Shown in pieces: positions 33,405 to 41,016 of a stretch of 64,000 bases of DNA (position 1 is the stretch's first letter; every line of letters begins with the position of its first letter). A program made the translations under genes and the position numbers. A model generated the notes under the pieces. The model ran no database searches and was not told the origin of the DNA. It saw only the letters and a list, made by a program, of their open reading frames with translations. The stretch comes from Hyphomicrobiales bacterium (GTDB lineage: Bacteria > Pseudomonadota > Alphaproteobacteria > Rhizobiales > Rhizobiaceae). The stretch covers positions 1 through 64,000 of the forward strand of contig UBQX01000005.1 of NCBI GenBank assembly GCA_900467685.1. Reading direction: 5' to 3'.

Positions 33405-34190
33405 ATGAATGGACTGAACGGGAAAACTGCGATCATTTCCGGCGGCGCGACGCTGATCGGGCAGGGGATCGCCGAGGTTCTGAAAAACTACGGCGTGACG
33501 GTCGTGATTGCCGACATCAATGAAGAGGCCGGCGAGAAGGCCGCGGCCAAGGTCGGCGGCAACACGCATTTCATCGCCACCGACATCACCAATGATGCCG
33601 AGATCGAGGCGCTGGTGAAGGCCACGGTCGAAAAGACCGGCCGGCTCGATTTCCTCGTCAACGTCGCCTGCACCTATCTCGACAATGGCGCGGACACGAC
33701 GCGCAGCGACTGGCTGAAGGCGCTGGACGTCAACATTGTCGGCTCCGTGATGCTGATGCAGGCGGCACGCAAGCATCTGGCCGCCAACAAGGGCGCCATC
33801 GTCAATTTCGGCTCGATCTCGGCCCGCGTGGCTCAAGTTGGCCGCTGGGTCTATCCCGTTTCCAAGGCCGCGATCCTGCAGCTGACGCGCAATCAGGCGA
33901 TGGATCTGGCCCCCGAGGGCATCCGAGTGAACGCCGTGTCGCCGGGCTGGACCTGGTCGAACATCATGCAGGAACTGACGCATGACACCCGCGCCAAGGC
34001 CGATGCGGTGGCCAAGGACTTCCATCTGCTCGGCCGCACGGGCAGCCCGAGCGAAGTGGGCGAGGCCATCGCCTTCCTTCTCTCCGACAATGCCAGCTTC
34101 ATCACAGGCACGGATATCCGCGTCGACGGCGGCTACACGGCCATGGGCCCGGAAACCAACGTTCCGGCCATCCCGCGCCTGATGGACTGA
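33405..34190 (+). CDS. SDR family oxidoreductase
   Basis: The 261-residue classical short-chain dehydrogenase has the cofactor loop AIISGGATLIGQGIAEVL (TGxxxGxG variant with SGG). An Asp in VVIADIN favours NAD. The NNAG-equivalent is FLVNVACTYLDNG, which is unusual, and the catalytic Ser/Tyr/Lys are in NFGSISARVAQVGRWVYPVSKAA. In known indole clusters (iif/ind type) an SDR oxidises the indole dihydrodiol made by the monooxygenase, and this gene has the same position. The C-terminal PSEVGEAIAFLLSDNASFITG is canonical. AAGGGGAAACC precedes the ATG. Confidence 0.88.
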   Translation: MNGLNGKTAIISGGATLIGQGIAEVLKNYGVTVVIADINEEAGEKAAAKVGGNTHFIATDITNDAEIEALVKATVEKTGRLDFLVNVACTYLDNGADTTRSDWLKALDVNIVGSVMLMQAARKHLAANKGAIVNFGSISARVAQVGRWVYPVSKAAILQLTRNQAMDLAPEGIRVNAVSPGWTWSNIMQELTHDTRAKADAVAKDFHLLGRTGSPSEVGEAIAFLLSDNASFITGTDIRVDGGYTAMGPETNVPAIPRLMD

Positions 34191-34228
34191 ACCTCATCAC
34201 TCACGACAAGCAAGAAAAGGGGAATGAC

Positions 34229-35467
34229 ATGACGAAATCCAGACATTTCACCATCGTCGGCGGCGGCCAGTCGGGCCTTCAGCTCGGCATCGGCCTTCTG
34301 AAAGCCGGCCATGAAGTGCGCATCGTGCAGAACCGCACGGGCGAAGACATTGCCAAGGGCAAAGTCATGTCCAGCCAGTGCATGTTCGACAACGCGCTGC
34401 AGAACGAGCGCGATCTCGGCATCAACTTCTGGGAAGCCGAATGCCCGACGGTGGACTCGATCAGCTTTACCGTGCCCTCTCCGGAAGGCAATGGCGCCAA
34501 GGCCATCGACTGGAACGGCAAGCTCGACAAGACCGCGCAGAGCGTCGACCAGCGCGTCAAGATCCCGCACTGGATGAAGGAATTCACCCGTCAGGGCGGC
34601 GAGATGGTCATCCATGACGCCGGCATCGAAGATCTCGAAACCTATGCCAAGCAGAGCGATCTCGTCATCGTTGCCGCCGGCAAGGGCGATATTGCGAAGA
34701 TGTTCGAGCGCGACGCCTCCCGCTCGCCCTTCGACAAGCCGCAGCGCGCGCTTGCTCTGACGTACGTCAAGGGCATGGAGAAGCGTCCCGACCATTCGGC
34801 GGTCAACTTCAACCTCATCCCGACGGTCGGCGAATATTTCACCTTCCCGGCGCTGACGACCACCGGCCCCTGCGACATCATGGTGTTCGAAGGCATTCCG
34901 GGCGGCCCGATGGACTGCTGGAAGGACGTCAAGTCGCCGGAAGAGCATCTGGCGAAGTCCAAGTGGGTGCTGGAAACCTTCACGCCATGGGAAGCCGAGC
35001 GTTGCAAGAATATCGAGCTGACCGACGATAACGGCATTCTTGCCGGCGCGTTTCCGCCCACGGTGCGCAAGCCCGTCGGCCGCCTGCCCTCGGGCGCCAT
35101 CGTGCTCGGCATGGCGGACGCCGTCTGCCTCAACGACCCGATCACCGGGCAGGGCTCCAACAACGCGTCGAAATGCGCGAAGGCCTATATGGACGCGATC
35201 CTTGCGCATGGCGACCGGGCCTTCGACGAGGCCTTCATGGTCGCGACCTTCGAAGGCTACTGGGCCTATGCCCAGTTCGTCGTCGGCTGGACCAATGCGC
35301 TGCTGATGCCGCCGCCGCCGCATGTGCTCGCCATCATGGGTTCCGCTCAGGCCTATCCTGACCTCGCCAAGCGCATCGCCAATGGCTTCAACGACCCGCG
35401 CGACTTTTTCCCCTGGTTCGCCGTCCCGGAAGAGGCGGACGCCTATCTCACGCGGTTGGCCGCGTAA
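34229..35467 (+). CDS. Styrene/indole monooxygenase family FAD enzyme (StyA/IifC type)
   Basis: The 412-residue flavoprotein has an FAD-binding N-terminus FTIVGGGQSGLQLGIGLLKAG. The StyA-specific features are the lack of an NAD(P)H domain, the segment VMSSQCMFDNALQNERDLGI and the C-terminal VLGMADAVCLNDPITGQGSNNASK. It should receive reduced FAD from the flavin reductase two genes upstream and epoxidise or hydroxylate the C2-C3 bond of indole, styrene or a related ring. Indole-type activity is favoured by nearby iorAB, the isatin-hydrolase-like gene and the aminobenzoyl-CoA enzyme. AAAAGGGGAATGAC precedes the ATG. A strong terminator follows. Confidence 0.87.
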   Translation: MTKSRHFTIVGGGQSGLQLGIGLLKAGHEVRIVQNRTGEDIAKGKVMSSQCMFDNALQNERDLGINFWEAECPTVDSISFTVPSPEGNGAKAIDWNGKLDKTAQSVDQRVKIPHWMKEFTRQGGEMVIHDAGIEDLETYAKQSDLVIVAAGKGDIAKMFERDASRSPFDKPQRALALTYVKGMEKRPDHSAVNFNLIPTVGEYFTFPALTTTGPCDIMVFEGIPGGPMDCWKDVKSPEEHLAKSKWVLETFTPWEAERCKNIELTDDNGILAGAFPPTVRKPVGRLPSGAIVLGMADAVCLNDPITGQGSNNASKCAKAYMDAILAHGDRAFDEAFMVATFEGYWAYAQFVVGWTNALLMPPPPHVLAIMGSAQAYPDLAKRIANGFNDPRDFFPWFAVPEEADAYLTRLAA

Positions 35468-35493
35468 GAGTTTCCTCTCAAAGGCGAACCCTT

Positions 35494-35521
35494 GGCCGCG
35501 GAGCGATCCGCGGCCTTTTTT
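35494..35521 (+). terminator. Intrinsic terminator of the StyA-family operon
   Basis: GGCCGCGGA (35494-35502) pairs perfectly with TCCGCGGCC (35507-35515) around a GCGA loop, followed directly by TTTTTTAT. It also sits at the end of the convergent DUF1275 gene. Confidence 0.9.
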
Positions 35522-35526
35522 ATCTC

Positions 35527-36285
35527 TCAGTCTGCGGAATCGTTTGCGAAATCAGACGATCCGTTGCGGCCGGCGATGCGCCGCGACCGAGAAATCCCGG
35601 TCAGGGCAATCACGAACAGAAGCCCCGCGGCGGCCATGAAAAGCCAGCCGGCAATGGCCTGATAGACCACGACGCCGAGAACACCGCCGAGCAGGAATGC
35701 GGCAATGGTGTAGAGATGCAGGCGCAGTTTCGAGCGGTTATGCGCTGCGTCCGTTTCGCGATCCCGCCCGCGCAGGATGTCGAATGCGATGCCGAGTTCG
35801 ATCCCGATATCGGTCGCCATGCCGGACACATGCGTGGTGCGGACACGCGCGTCGGAAATCCGCGTCACCACCGCATTCTGCAGGCCCATCAGAAAGGCGA
35901 GGCCCAGCACGACAACCGGTATGCGCCACGCCCCCAAAAGCCAGAGATCGGCGCAGCCGAGCAGAGCAATCAGAACGGCTTCCGTCAGCACGCTATAGGC
36001 ATAGATGCCATGGATACCCCGGCGCCGCCCGGTGTTGATCAGCAGCGTCGAGACGCCGGCTCCGAGGATGAATGCGAAGACGATGCTGAAATAGAAGAGG
36101 GCGGACTGCCATTGACCGATGGCGAGATGATCCGACAGCGTGGACACGTTGCCGGTCATGTTCGCGGAAAAGAAACCGACCGAATAGAAGGCGGCTGCAT
36201 TGAGCGCTCCCGCAGTTCCAGCCAGCGTAACGGCGAGGTTGAGATCAACGCGTTCGTTACGGGCTTGCCCTTGCTGCAGCAGCAT
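35527..36285 (-). CDS. DUF1275 (YoaK) family membrane protein
   Basis: The 252-residue inner-membrane protein has about six hydrophobic segments. Family marks include GALNAAAFYSVGFFSANMTGNVS, then GLQNAVVTRISDARVRTTHVSGMATDIGIELG. DUF1275 proteins are of unsettled function; transport is often assumed. The start at 36285 follows GGAAAG; the longer frame to 36411 crosses a hairpin and lacks the family start. It is convergent with the monooxygenase operon and shows no operon partner. Confidence 0.85.
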   Translation of the reverse strand: MLLQQGQARNERVDLNLAVTLAGTAGALNAAAFYSVGFFSANMTGNVSTLSDHLAIGQWQSALFYFSIVFAFILGAGVSTLLINTGRRRGIHGIYAYSVLTEAVLIALLGCADLWLLGAWRIPVVVLGLAFLMGLQNAVVTRISDARVRTTHVSGMATDIGIELGIAFDILRGRDRETDAAHNRSKLRLHLYTIAAFLLGGVLGVVVYQAIAGWLFMAAAGLLFVIALTGISRSRRIAGRNGSSDFANDSAD

Positions 36286-36396
36286 GCGGTGTTCTTTCCG
36301 GACGATTTGAAAGGATAATCCGCGAATACACCCGTTGGGATCGGGCCGCAATGTTGATCTGGGCTGAAGATCGGCGGCGAAAGGCGTAAACGCCGG

Positions 36397-36420
36397 GCTT
36401 ACGCGGCACACCGCGTAAGC
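36397..36420. repeat. Perfect hairpin in the DUF1275-DUF1906 gap
   Basis: GCTTACGCGG (36397-36406) and CCGCGTAAGC (36411-36420) form a 10-bp stem with a CACA loop. It is preceded by the smaller palindrome GGCGTAAACGCC at 36383-36394. No T tract follows on either side, so an operator or mRNA structure is as likely as a terminator. Confidence 0.6.
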
Positions 36421-36521
36421 ATTCCTCTCGCAAGAGCCGCGTCAGGCAGACGCGGACCCTGGGCTGCGTTTCAAGTCAGCCCGCTCTTGTCCTGGCCCGA
36501 TTGGGATCGGTGATCGTGCCT

Positions 36522-37892
36522 TCACCCCCGGCGGATGCTCAGGAGCTGGTAGTGTTCCCCACCCAGTGGACCGTTCTTGGGGATCTTCTTGTAGCAGACC
36601 TTGTTGCTCTGGTTGCCGCCGAGAACATTGATCTCGGAGCCGAGATCCTCGACGAAGAAGCCGACATGACCCAAGACGCCGCCGAGCGCACCACGGGCGA
36701 AGACGGCAATGTCCCCCTCACGCGGATTGGCAGAGACATTTTGCCCCCAATTCTGCCAGCTTCTGGCGGCCTGGCTGTTGGTGCCGATCATGCCGGCCTG
36801 CTCGACGCAGAAATTGACGAAAGAGGAACACCACGCAACATGGTCGTCCGTGCCGGCACCATGATTGGTGGACCGGTGATACATGACGATCCTCGGGTTG
36901 TTGCCCGGACCGGAGACCTCGGCAACGCCTGTTTTCAGTTCTTCCTTGGCAACGTCAAACGGTGTGTGGCCCGCCGAGGAGGAAACGGGGAAGCCGCCCG
37001 AGAAGACCTTGAGATAGTTGGCGCTGACATAGCCGTCCGCCGATCCATCGCCCTTGAGATCAATCTTGGCCCAGCTGCCGCTTCGCTCGAGAATGACGAC
37101 ATGGGTGCCGGGGCCGAGGGTGCTGAGGATCGGATAATCGGTGCCCGGACCGCCGCGCAGGTTTAGCGTGGTGGCGACGCTGACCTCGGCCAGCTCGGTG
37201 TGTTTGGAGAGGGCGGCGAGCAGGCTCGGCGTGGCACCGATGGCCGGCGCGGCAGCGGCACCTGCATGGAACTGGCCGAAATCCGTCCACTTGGACCCGA
37301 CGAAATTGCCGTCATAGTCGACGCCCTTGTAGGCCATTTCCTTCGGGAGCTGATAGAGCGCCCATTCATCCGTCTTCAGCATGGCCTTCGTGCCGGACCA
37401 TCCGGTTGCGCCGGCCAGCCAGATGAAATCCGCGGCGCCGGCATCGCGAACCGCCGCGCCCACCGTGCCCGAACCATAGATGCCGATCCGATAGGCACCA
37501 TCGAGGACCGCCGCTGCCGCCTTGAAATAGGCAACGATCGAGGCGAGGTCGGGCGACTTGTAATAATCGTGGTCGACGGCGAAATAGATCGCCGAGCCCT
37601 GAGGCTGTTTATAGGCCTGGGCGAGCGCAAGGGCGCGCTTCCCGTCGCGGTCGCCGGTCTCAGCGGTAAGATCGCCGATATTGCCCTGTGCACCGCCACG
37701 CTGCTGAAACACGACTGCCAGCGACAGTCCGGCCTCGAGAATGGCCTTGAACTCGGCCTGCTCGATCCGCTTCTGCGGCAGCTTGGTGGAGTTGGTGTGG
37801 TTGTAGTAGCGGATGATCGTTTCCACACCCGCCGCCTTCAGCTCGGCAGCATATTGCCCGATTTGCCACGGGCTATCGATGACCTTGTGCAT
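36522..37892 (-). CDS. DUF1906 glycoside hydrolase-like + SH3 + CHAP-like cell-wall protein
   Basis: The 456-residue protein has three apparent parts. Residues 1-200 match the Rv2525c-like DUF1906 glycosidase fold (ETIIRYYNHTNSTKLPQKRI, SAIYFAVDHDYYKS, GIYGSGTVGAAVR). Residues about 235-300 are a bacterial SH3 domain (ATTLNLRGGPGTDYPILSTL). Residues about 320-456 form a papain-like amidase region with Cys in VAWCSSFVNFCVEQAG and His in LGHVGFFVEDL. This suggests peptidoglycan binding and cleavage. No signal peptide is seen, so export would need another route. The start at 37892 follows GGGGAACC; the longer frame to 37967 is not needed. Confidence 0.78.
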   Translation of the reverse strand: MHKVIDSPWQIGQYAAELKAAGVETIIRYYNHTNSTKLPQKRIEQAEFKAILEAGLSLAVVFQQRGGAQGNIGDLTAETGDRDGKRALALAQAYKQPQGSAIYFAVDHDYYKSPDLASIVAYFKAAAAVLDGAYRIGIYGSGTVGAAVRDAGAADFIWLAGATGWSGTKAMLKTDEWALYQLPKEMAYKGVDYDGNFVGSKWTDFGQFHAGAAAAPAIGATPSLLAALSKHTELAEVSVATTLNLRGGPGTDYPILSTLGPGTHVVILERSGSWAKIDLKGDGSADGYVSANYLKVFSGGFPVSSSAGHTPFDVAKEELKTGVAEVSGPGNNPRIVMYHRSTNHGAGTDDHVAWCSSFVNFCVEQAGMIGTNSQAARSWQNWGQNVSANPREGDIAVFARGALGGVLGHVGFFVEDLGSEINVLGGNQSNKVCYKKIPKNGPLGGEHYQLLSIRRG

Positions 37893-38114
37893 GTTTTGGT
37901 TCCCCAGAGTTGGTTGTTGGCACTCCGCATCCGGGTAGACGCTAACACTCACCCTTTTTGGTTGCAATACAATTCATAAGCAATCATGTGTTGCATCCTA
38001 AAGAGACGCAATCACCCTCGAGGCGTGCAAAGCATTTCGAATGAAGGGGAACAGCAAAGGCCACGCTCAGCCCGGCCGAGCGGACTGGTCGCGCCAAGAA
38101 GGGGAAGGAGATCC

Positions 38115-38672
38115 TTACCGCGGCAAACGCCGATGCGTCGCGGCCGTACGTGCCACCTGCTCGTAAATCCCCGTCAGCAGGTCGAGTGTTTCCGTTGCGT
38201 CTTCAAGACGCTTCCCAAGGTTGGGCACCGATTGCACCGCCTTGACGAGAAGGGTGGCGCGCACATCGGCATAGCGGTCGGTGACGTCGCGACCGGCTTG
38301 CGTGACGGTGTAGGTGACGCCGGAGCGGCCGCTGCCGGTGCGCTCCACGAGCCCGGCGCCGATGAGCTTGCGCAGGCTGTATTGCATGTTGGGAATGTCT
38401 TCGCGGTTGGAGAGCCGCGCGATATCCTTCAGCGTCTTCGGCCGGTCGTTCATGCGGATGATGTGGAGCATGGCGTTCTCGGGACCGCTCGCGGTCAGGT
38501 CTAGCACGGTGGAGAGGCATTCCGTCTGCCAGCGGCCGAAAGCCTCAAACGTGCGCATGAGCGCATATTCCAGCTCCGCGACATCCATTTCCGCGGGCGT
38601 GCGCGCCAGATGCCAGCGCCGGTCGAGACCGCTGTCCTTATCTTGGCCGGCGTCCTTGTTCTTGTCCTGCAT
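38115..38672 (-). CDS. Winged-helix (MarR-like, HTH_27) transcriptional regulator
   Basis: The 185-residue protein has an acidic N-terminus (MQDKNKDAGQDKDSGLDRRW). A winged helix follows with TLKDIARLSNREDIPNMQYSLRKLIGAGLVE and a wing ERTGSGRSGVTYTVTQAG. It is a MarR-related DNA-binding protein. The start at 38672 follows GAGGAGCGGGAC. It is divergent from the LLM monooxygenase, with the shared 20-mer motif (38788) in the gap. This makes it, with the AraC protein at 31,684, a prime candidate to read that motif at all four promoters. Confidence 0.85.
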   Translation of the reverse strand: MQDKNKDAGQDKDSGLDRRWHLARTPAEMDVAELEYALMRTFEAFGRWQTECLSTVLDLTASGPENAMLHIIRMNDRPKTLKDIARLSNREDIPNMQYSLRKLIGAGLVERTGSGRSGVTYTVTQAGRDVTDRYADVRATLLVKAVQSVPNLGKRLEDATETLDLLTGIYEQVARTAATHRRLPR

Positions 38673-38787
38673 GTCCCGCTCCTCAACCCGACTCATGGCC
38701 CGACATTAACCGCCCTTCCGCCCCGGCTCCAAGCCCGGCGCGGCCCGGGCGGAAAAATAGCATTTTGTGAATTTCGACCGTTGACAA

Positions 38788-38807
38788 AGTTTAGACTTCA
38801 AATAAAC
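38788..38807 (+). promoter_or_regulatory. Shared A+T-rich promoter motif, copy at the LLM gene, within an inverted repeat
   Basis: AGTTTAGACTTCAAATAAAC lies 40 nt before the LLM start and matches the 40974 copy at 16 of 20 positions. It is part of a perfect inverted repeat AAAGTTTA / TAAACTTT (38786-38810) with a 9-nt spacer, directly after a TTGACA -35-like box (38781). Confidence 0.62.
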
Positions 38808-38847
38808 TTTCTATTGTAAATTCTAACAAAACTTCTGGGGAACTACC

Positions 38848-39966
38848 ATGACAGAGAACTCGATGTTCGCTGAAGGCCAATTCGTGCTCGGAACCTTCGC
38901 GTCCAACTGCTCCGGCGGCATGTCCGTCACCAAAGTACCCGAACGCTGGGTCAATTCCTGGGACAACAATCTCAAGCTCGCCCGCCTGCTCGACGATGCG
39001 GGCATCGACTTCATGCTGCCGATCGCCCGCTGGATCGGCTATGGCGGCGAGACCAATTTCCATGGCGGCGTGCTGGAAACCATGACCTGGGCGGCCGGGC
39101 TTCTGGCGAGCACGCAGAACATCAACGTGTTTGCCACCATCCACACGGCGGCCAACCACCCGGCGGTCGTCGCCAAGCAGATCGCCACCATCGACCAGAT
39201 CAGCCGCGGCCGCATCGGCCTCAACATCGTCGCCGGCTGGAATGAGCCGGAATACAAGGCGCTGGGCCTCGATCTGCCCGCCGGCCATGAAGAGCGCTAT
39301 GCCTATGCGCAGGAATGGTTCGACGTGATCAAGGCGTTGTGGACCCGCACCGAGACCTTCGACTGGGACGGTGCCTTCTTCAAGCTCAAGGGCATCCTCG
39401 GCGACCCGCGCCCCTCGCGCAAGGTGCCGATCCTGAATGCCGCCGGCTCCGGCGAGGGCCGCGCCTTTGCGGTCAAGAATGCGGACTTCCTCTTCACGCC
39501 TGCGATCGATCTCTCCCGCTCCGGCGAGGAAATTGCGGCGCTGAAGCAGCAGGCGCGCGATGTTGGCAAGAAGGTCGGCGTGCTCACCTTCAGCCATGTC
39601 GTCTGCCGCCCGACGGAAAAGGAAGCGAAGGACTATCTGCAGCATTTCGGCCAGGACAATGCGGACTGGGCAGCGGTCGACAATCTCGTGCGCCTGCAAT
39701 TTGCCCATGCGCATTCCTTCCCGCACGATCTGCTCGCGCTGATCCGCGACCGCATGGCGGCAGGACACGGCGGCTTCCCGCTGGTCGGCACGCCGGAACA
39801 GGTGGCCGAGGGGCTGATTGCGCTGCATAAGGCGGGCTTCGACGGTACCACGCTCTCCTTCGTCGACTATGCGGAAGAGTTCCCGTACTTCCGCGACACC
39901 GTGCTGCCGATGCTGGAAAGCGCCGGGATTCGGCGGCCCGTCGCGAAGGCGGCGAAGGCGGCTTGA
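38848..39966 (+). CDS. LLM class flavin-dependent monooxygenase (RutA/SfnG-like)
   Basis: The 372-residue TIM-barrel luciferase-like enzyme reads LARLLDDAGIDFMLPIARWIGYGG and MTWAAGLLASTQNINVFATIHT. Then come HPAVVAKQIATIDQISRGRIGLNIVAG, EERYAYAQEWFDVIKALWTR and PLVGTPEQVAEGL. The group uses reduced FMN from a separate reductase. Known relatives open the uracil ring (RutA) or oxidise sulphones, so oxidative cleavage of an N-heterocycle is plausible here. The flavin reductase at 40,385 is the likely partner, now separated by a 418-bp repeat-filled gap. GGGGAACTACC precedes the ATG. Confidence 0.88.
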   Translation: MTENSMFAEGQFVLGTFASNCSGGMSVTKVPERWVNSWDNNLKLARLLDDAGIDFMLPIARWIGYGGETNFHGGVLETMTWAAGLLASTQNINVFATIHTAANHPAVVAKQIATIDQISRGRIGLNIVAGWNEPEYKALGLDLPAGHEERYAYAQEWFDVIKALWTRTETFDWDGAFFKLKGILGDPRPSRKVPILNAAGSGEGRAFAVKNADFLFTPAIDLSRSGEEIAALKQQARDVGKKVGVLTFSHVVCRPTEKEAKDYLQHFGQDNADWAAVDNLVRLQFAHAHSFPHDLLALIRDRMAAGHGGFPLVGTPEQVAEGLIALHKAGFDGTTLSFVDYAEEFPYFRDTVLPMLESAGIRRPVAKAAKAA

Positions 39967-39989
39967 GGCGAGCTGGGACCCAACGCACC

Positions 39990-40119
39990 CGTCATCCCGG
40001 CCTTGAGCCGGGATCCAGCTGCGCGATGTCTATCGCGCAAGAGGACTCTTTTCAGGAGTCTTTCCAGCCCGCAGACGCGGGCTGACTGGATGCCGGATCA
40101 GTCCGGCATGACGGAGGAG
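39990..40119. repeat. Dispersed palindromic repeat, family A, copy 4
   Basis: It starts CGTCATCCCGGCCTTGAGCC and ends CCGGCATGACGGAGGAG, with GCGCGATGTCTATCGCGC and CCCGCAGACGCGGG inside. It is shorter and more diverged than copies 1-3. Confidence 0.8.
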
Positions 40120-40157
40120 AGGGGGGCTGCCATTCTCGGCCACCGAGTTCGAGGAAA

Positions 40158-40335
40158 GCCCCCTCCCCAACCCTCCCCACAAGGGGGAGGGGGAGTGACC
40201 GTGGTGCTTCCGGGTGCCACGCGACGCACCTGAGATTGCCTCGTCCTTCACAGCTTCCTTGGGGCAGAGGGGCACCACGAGTCGTCTCCCCCCTTGTGGG
40301 GGAGATGGCCGGCAGGCCAGAGGGGGCCTTCCCCC
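40158..40335. repeat. C/T-rich intergenic repeat, family C, copy 1
   Basis: It contains CCCCTCCCCAACCCTCCCCA, then CAAGGGGGAGG and GTGACCGTGGTG. A second inverted arm at 40283-40330 reads CCCCCCTTGTGGGGGAGATG. The first 50 bp recur nearly exactly, inverted, at 45077-45126. With the family A copy it fills the 39967-40384 gap, in which I see no gene. Confidence 0.8.
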
Positions 40336-40384
40336 GAGGACCCAGAGACCCAGCCCAACGTCCAACAAGAACAGGGGAACCACC

Positions 40385-40909
40385 ATGCAATCCAACAACC
40401 AGGACATGAGCGATACCTTCCGCCAGGCCATGCGCAGTTTCGCCGGCAATGTCAGCGTCATCACGGTGGGCGAGGGGGGTGAGCGATCCGGGCTTGTCGC
40501 AACTTCCACAGTCTCGCTCTCGGTCGAGCCGGCAATGATGCTGGTCTGCGTCAATCGCAGTGCATCCTCCTGGCCGCTTTTCGCGCGCTACCGACACTTC
40601 GGCGTCAATGCGCTCCGGCCCGATCAGAAGGCGATTGCCGAGCGGTTCAGCGGCAAGGGCGGGGTGAAGGGCGCGGAACGATATGCGCTCGGGACATGGC
40701 GCAAGGGCGAGACCGGTGCGCCGCTGCTGGAAGGTGCTGCGGTCGCGATCGACTGCGAGATCGAGGACATGATCGAGTGGACGACCCACTCCATCCTGAT
40801 CGGTCGCGTCCGCTCGGTAGCCATCGGCGATTCCAGTGCGGCACTGGTCTACTGGCAGGGCGATTACCGGCCGCTGACAGCCGAAAATCAGGCCGTTTCA
40901 AGAGTTTGA
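40385..40909 (+). CDS. Flavin reductase family protein
   Basis: The 174-residue flavin reductase-like domain reads FRQAMRSFAGNVSVITVGE, GLVATSTVSLSVEPAMMLVCVNRSAS and FGVNALRPDQ, with STHSILIGRVRSV-type sequence near the end (TTHSILIGRVRS). It probably supplies reduced flavin to the LLM enzyme upstream. The start at 40385 follows AGGGGAACCACC. It is homologous to, but clearly distinct from, the reductase at 32,840. Confidence 0.9.
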   Translation: MQSNNQDMSDTFRQAMRSFAGNVSVITVGEGGERSGLVATSTVSLSVEPAMMLVCVNRSASSWPLFARYRHFGVNALRPDQKAIAERFSGKGGVKGAERYALGTWRKGETGAPLLEGAAVAIDCEIEDMIEWTTHSILIGRVRSVAIGDSSAALVYWQGDYRPLTAENQAVSRV

Positions 40910-40973
40910 AGAAATCGCTGCGACGAGGTGACCGGGCGGCATTTTTTCCTTGACGCTTAAAGCATCTCTCGAT

Positions 40974-40993
40974 ACTTTAAACTTAAAATAAAT
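40974..40993 (+). promoter_or_regulatory. Shared A+T-rich promoter motif, copy at the aminobenzoyl-CoA operon
   Basis: ACTTTAAACTTAAAATAAAT lies 23 nt before the start at 41017. A TTGACG box (40949-40954) sits 17 nt before TACTTT (40972-40977), so the motif overlaps a plausible -10 region. Confidence 0.62.
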
Positions 40994-41016
40994 TCTGGAA
41001 TGAAGGGAACGAGAAC

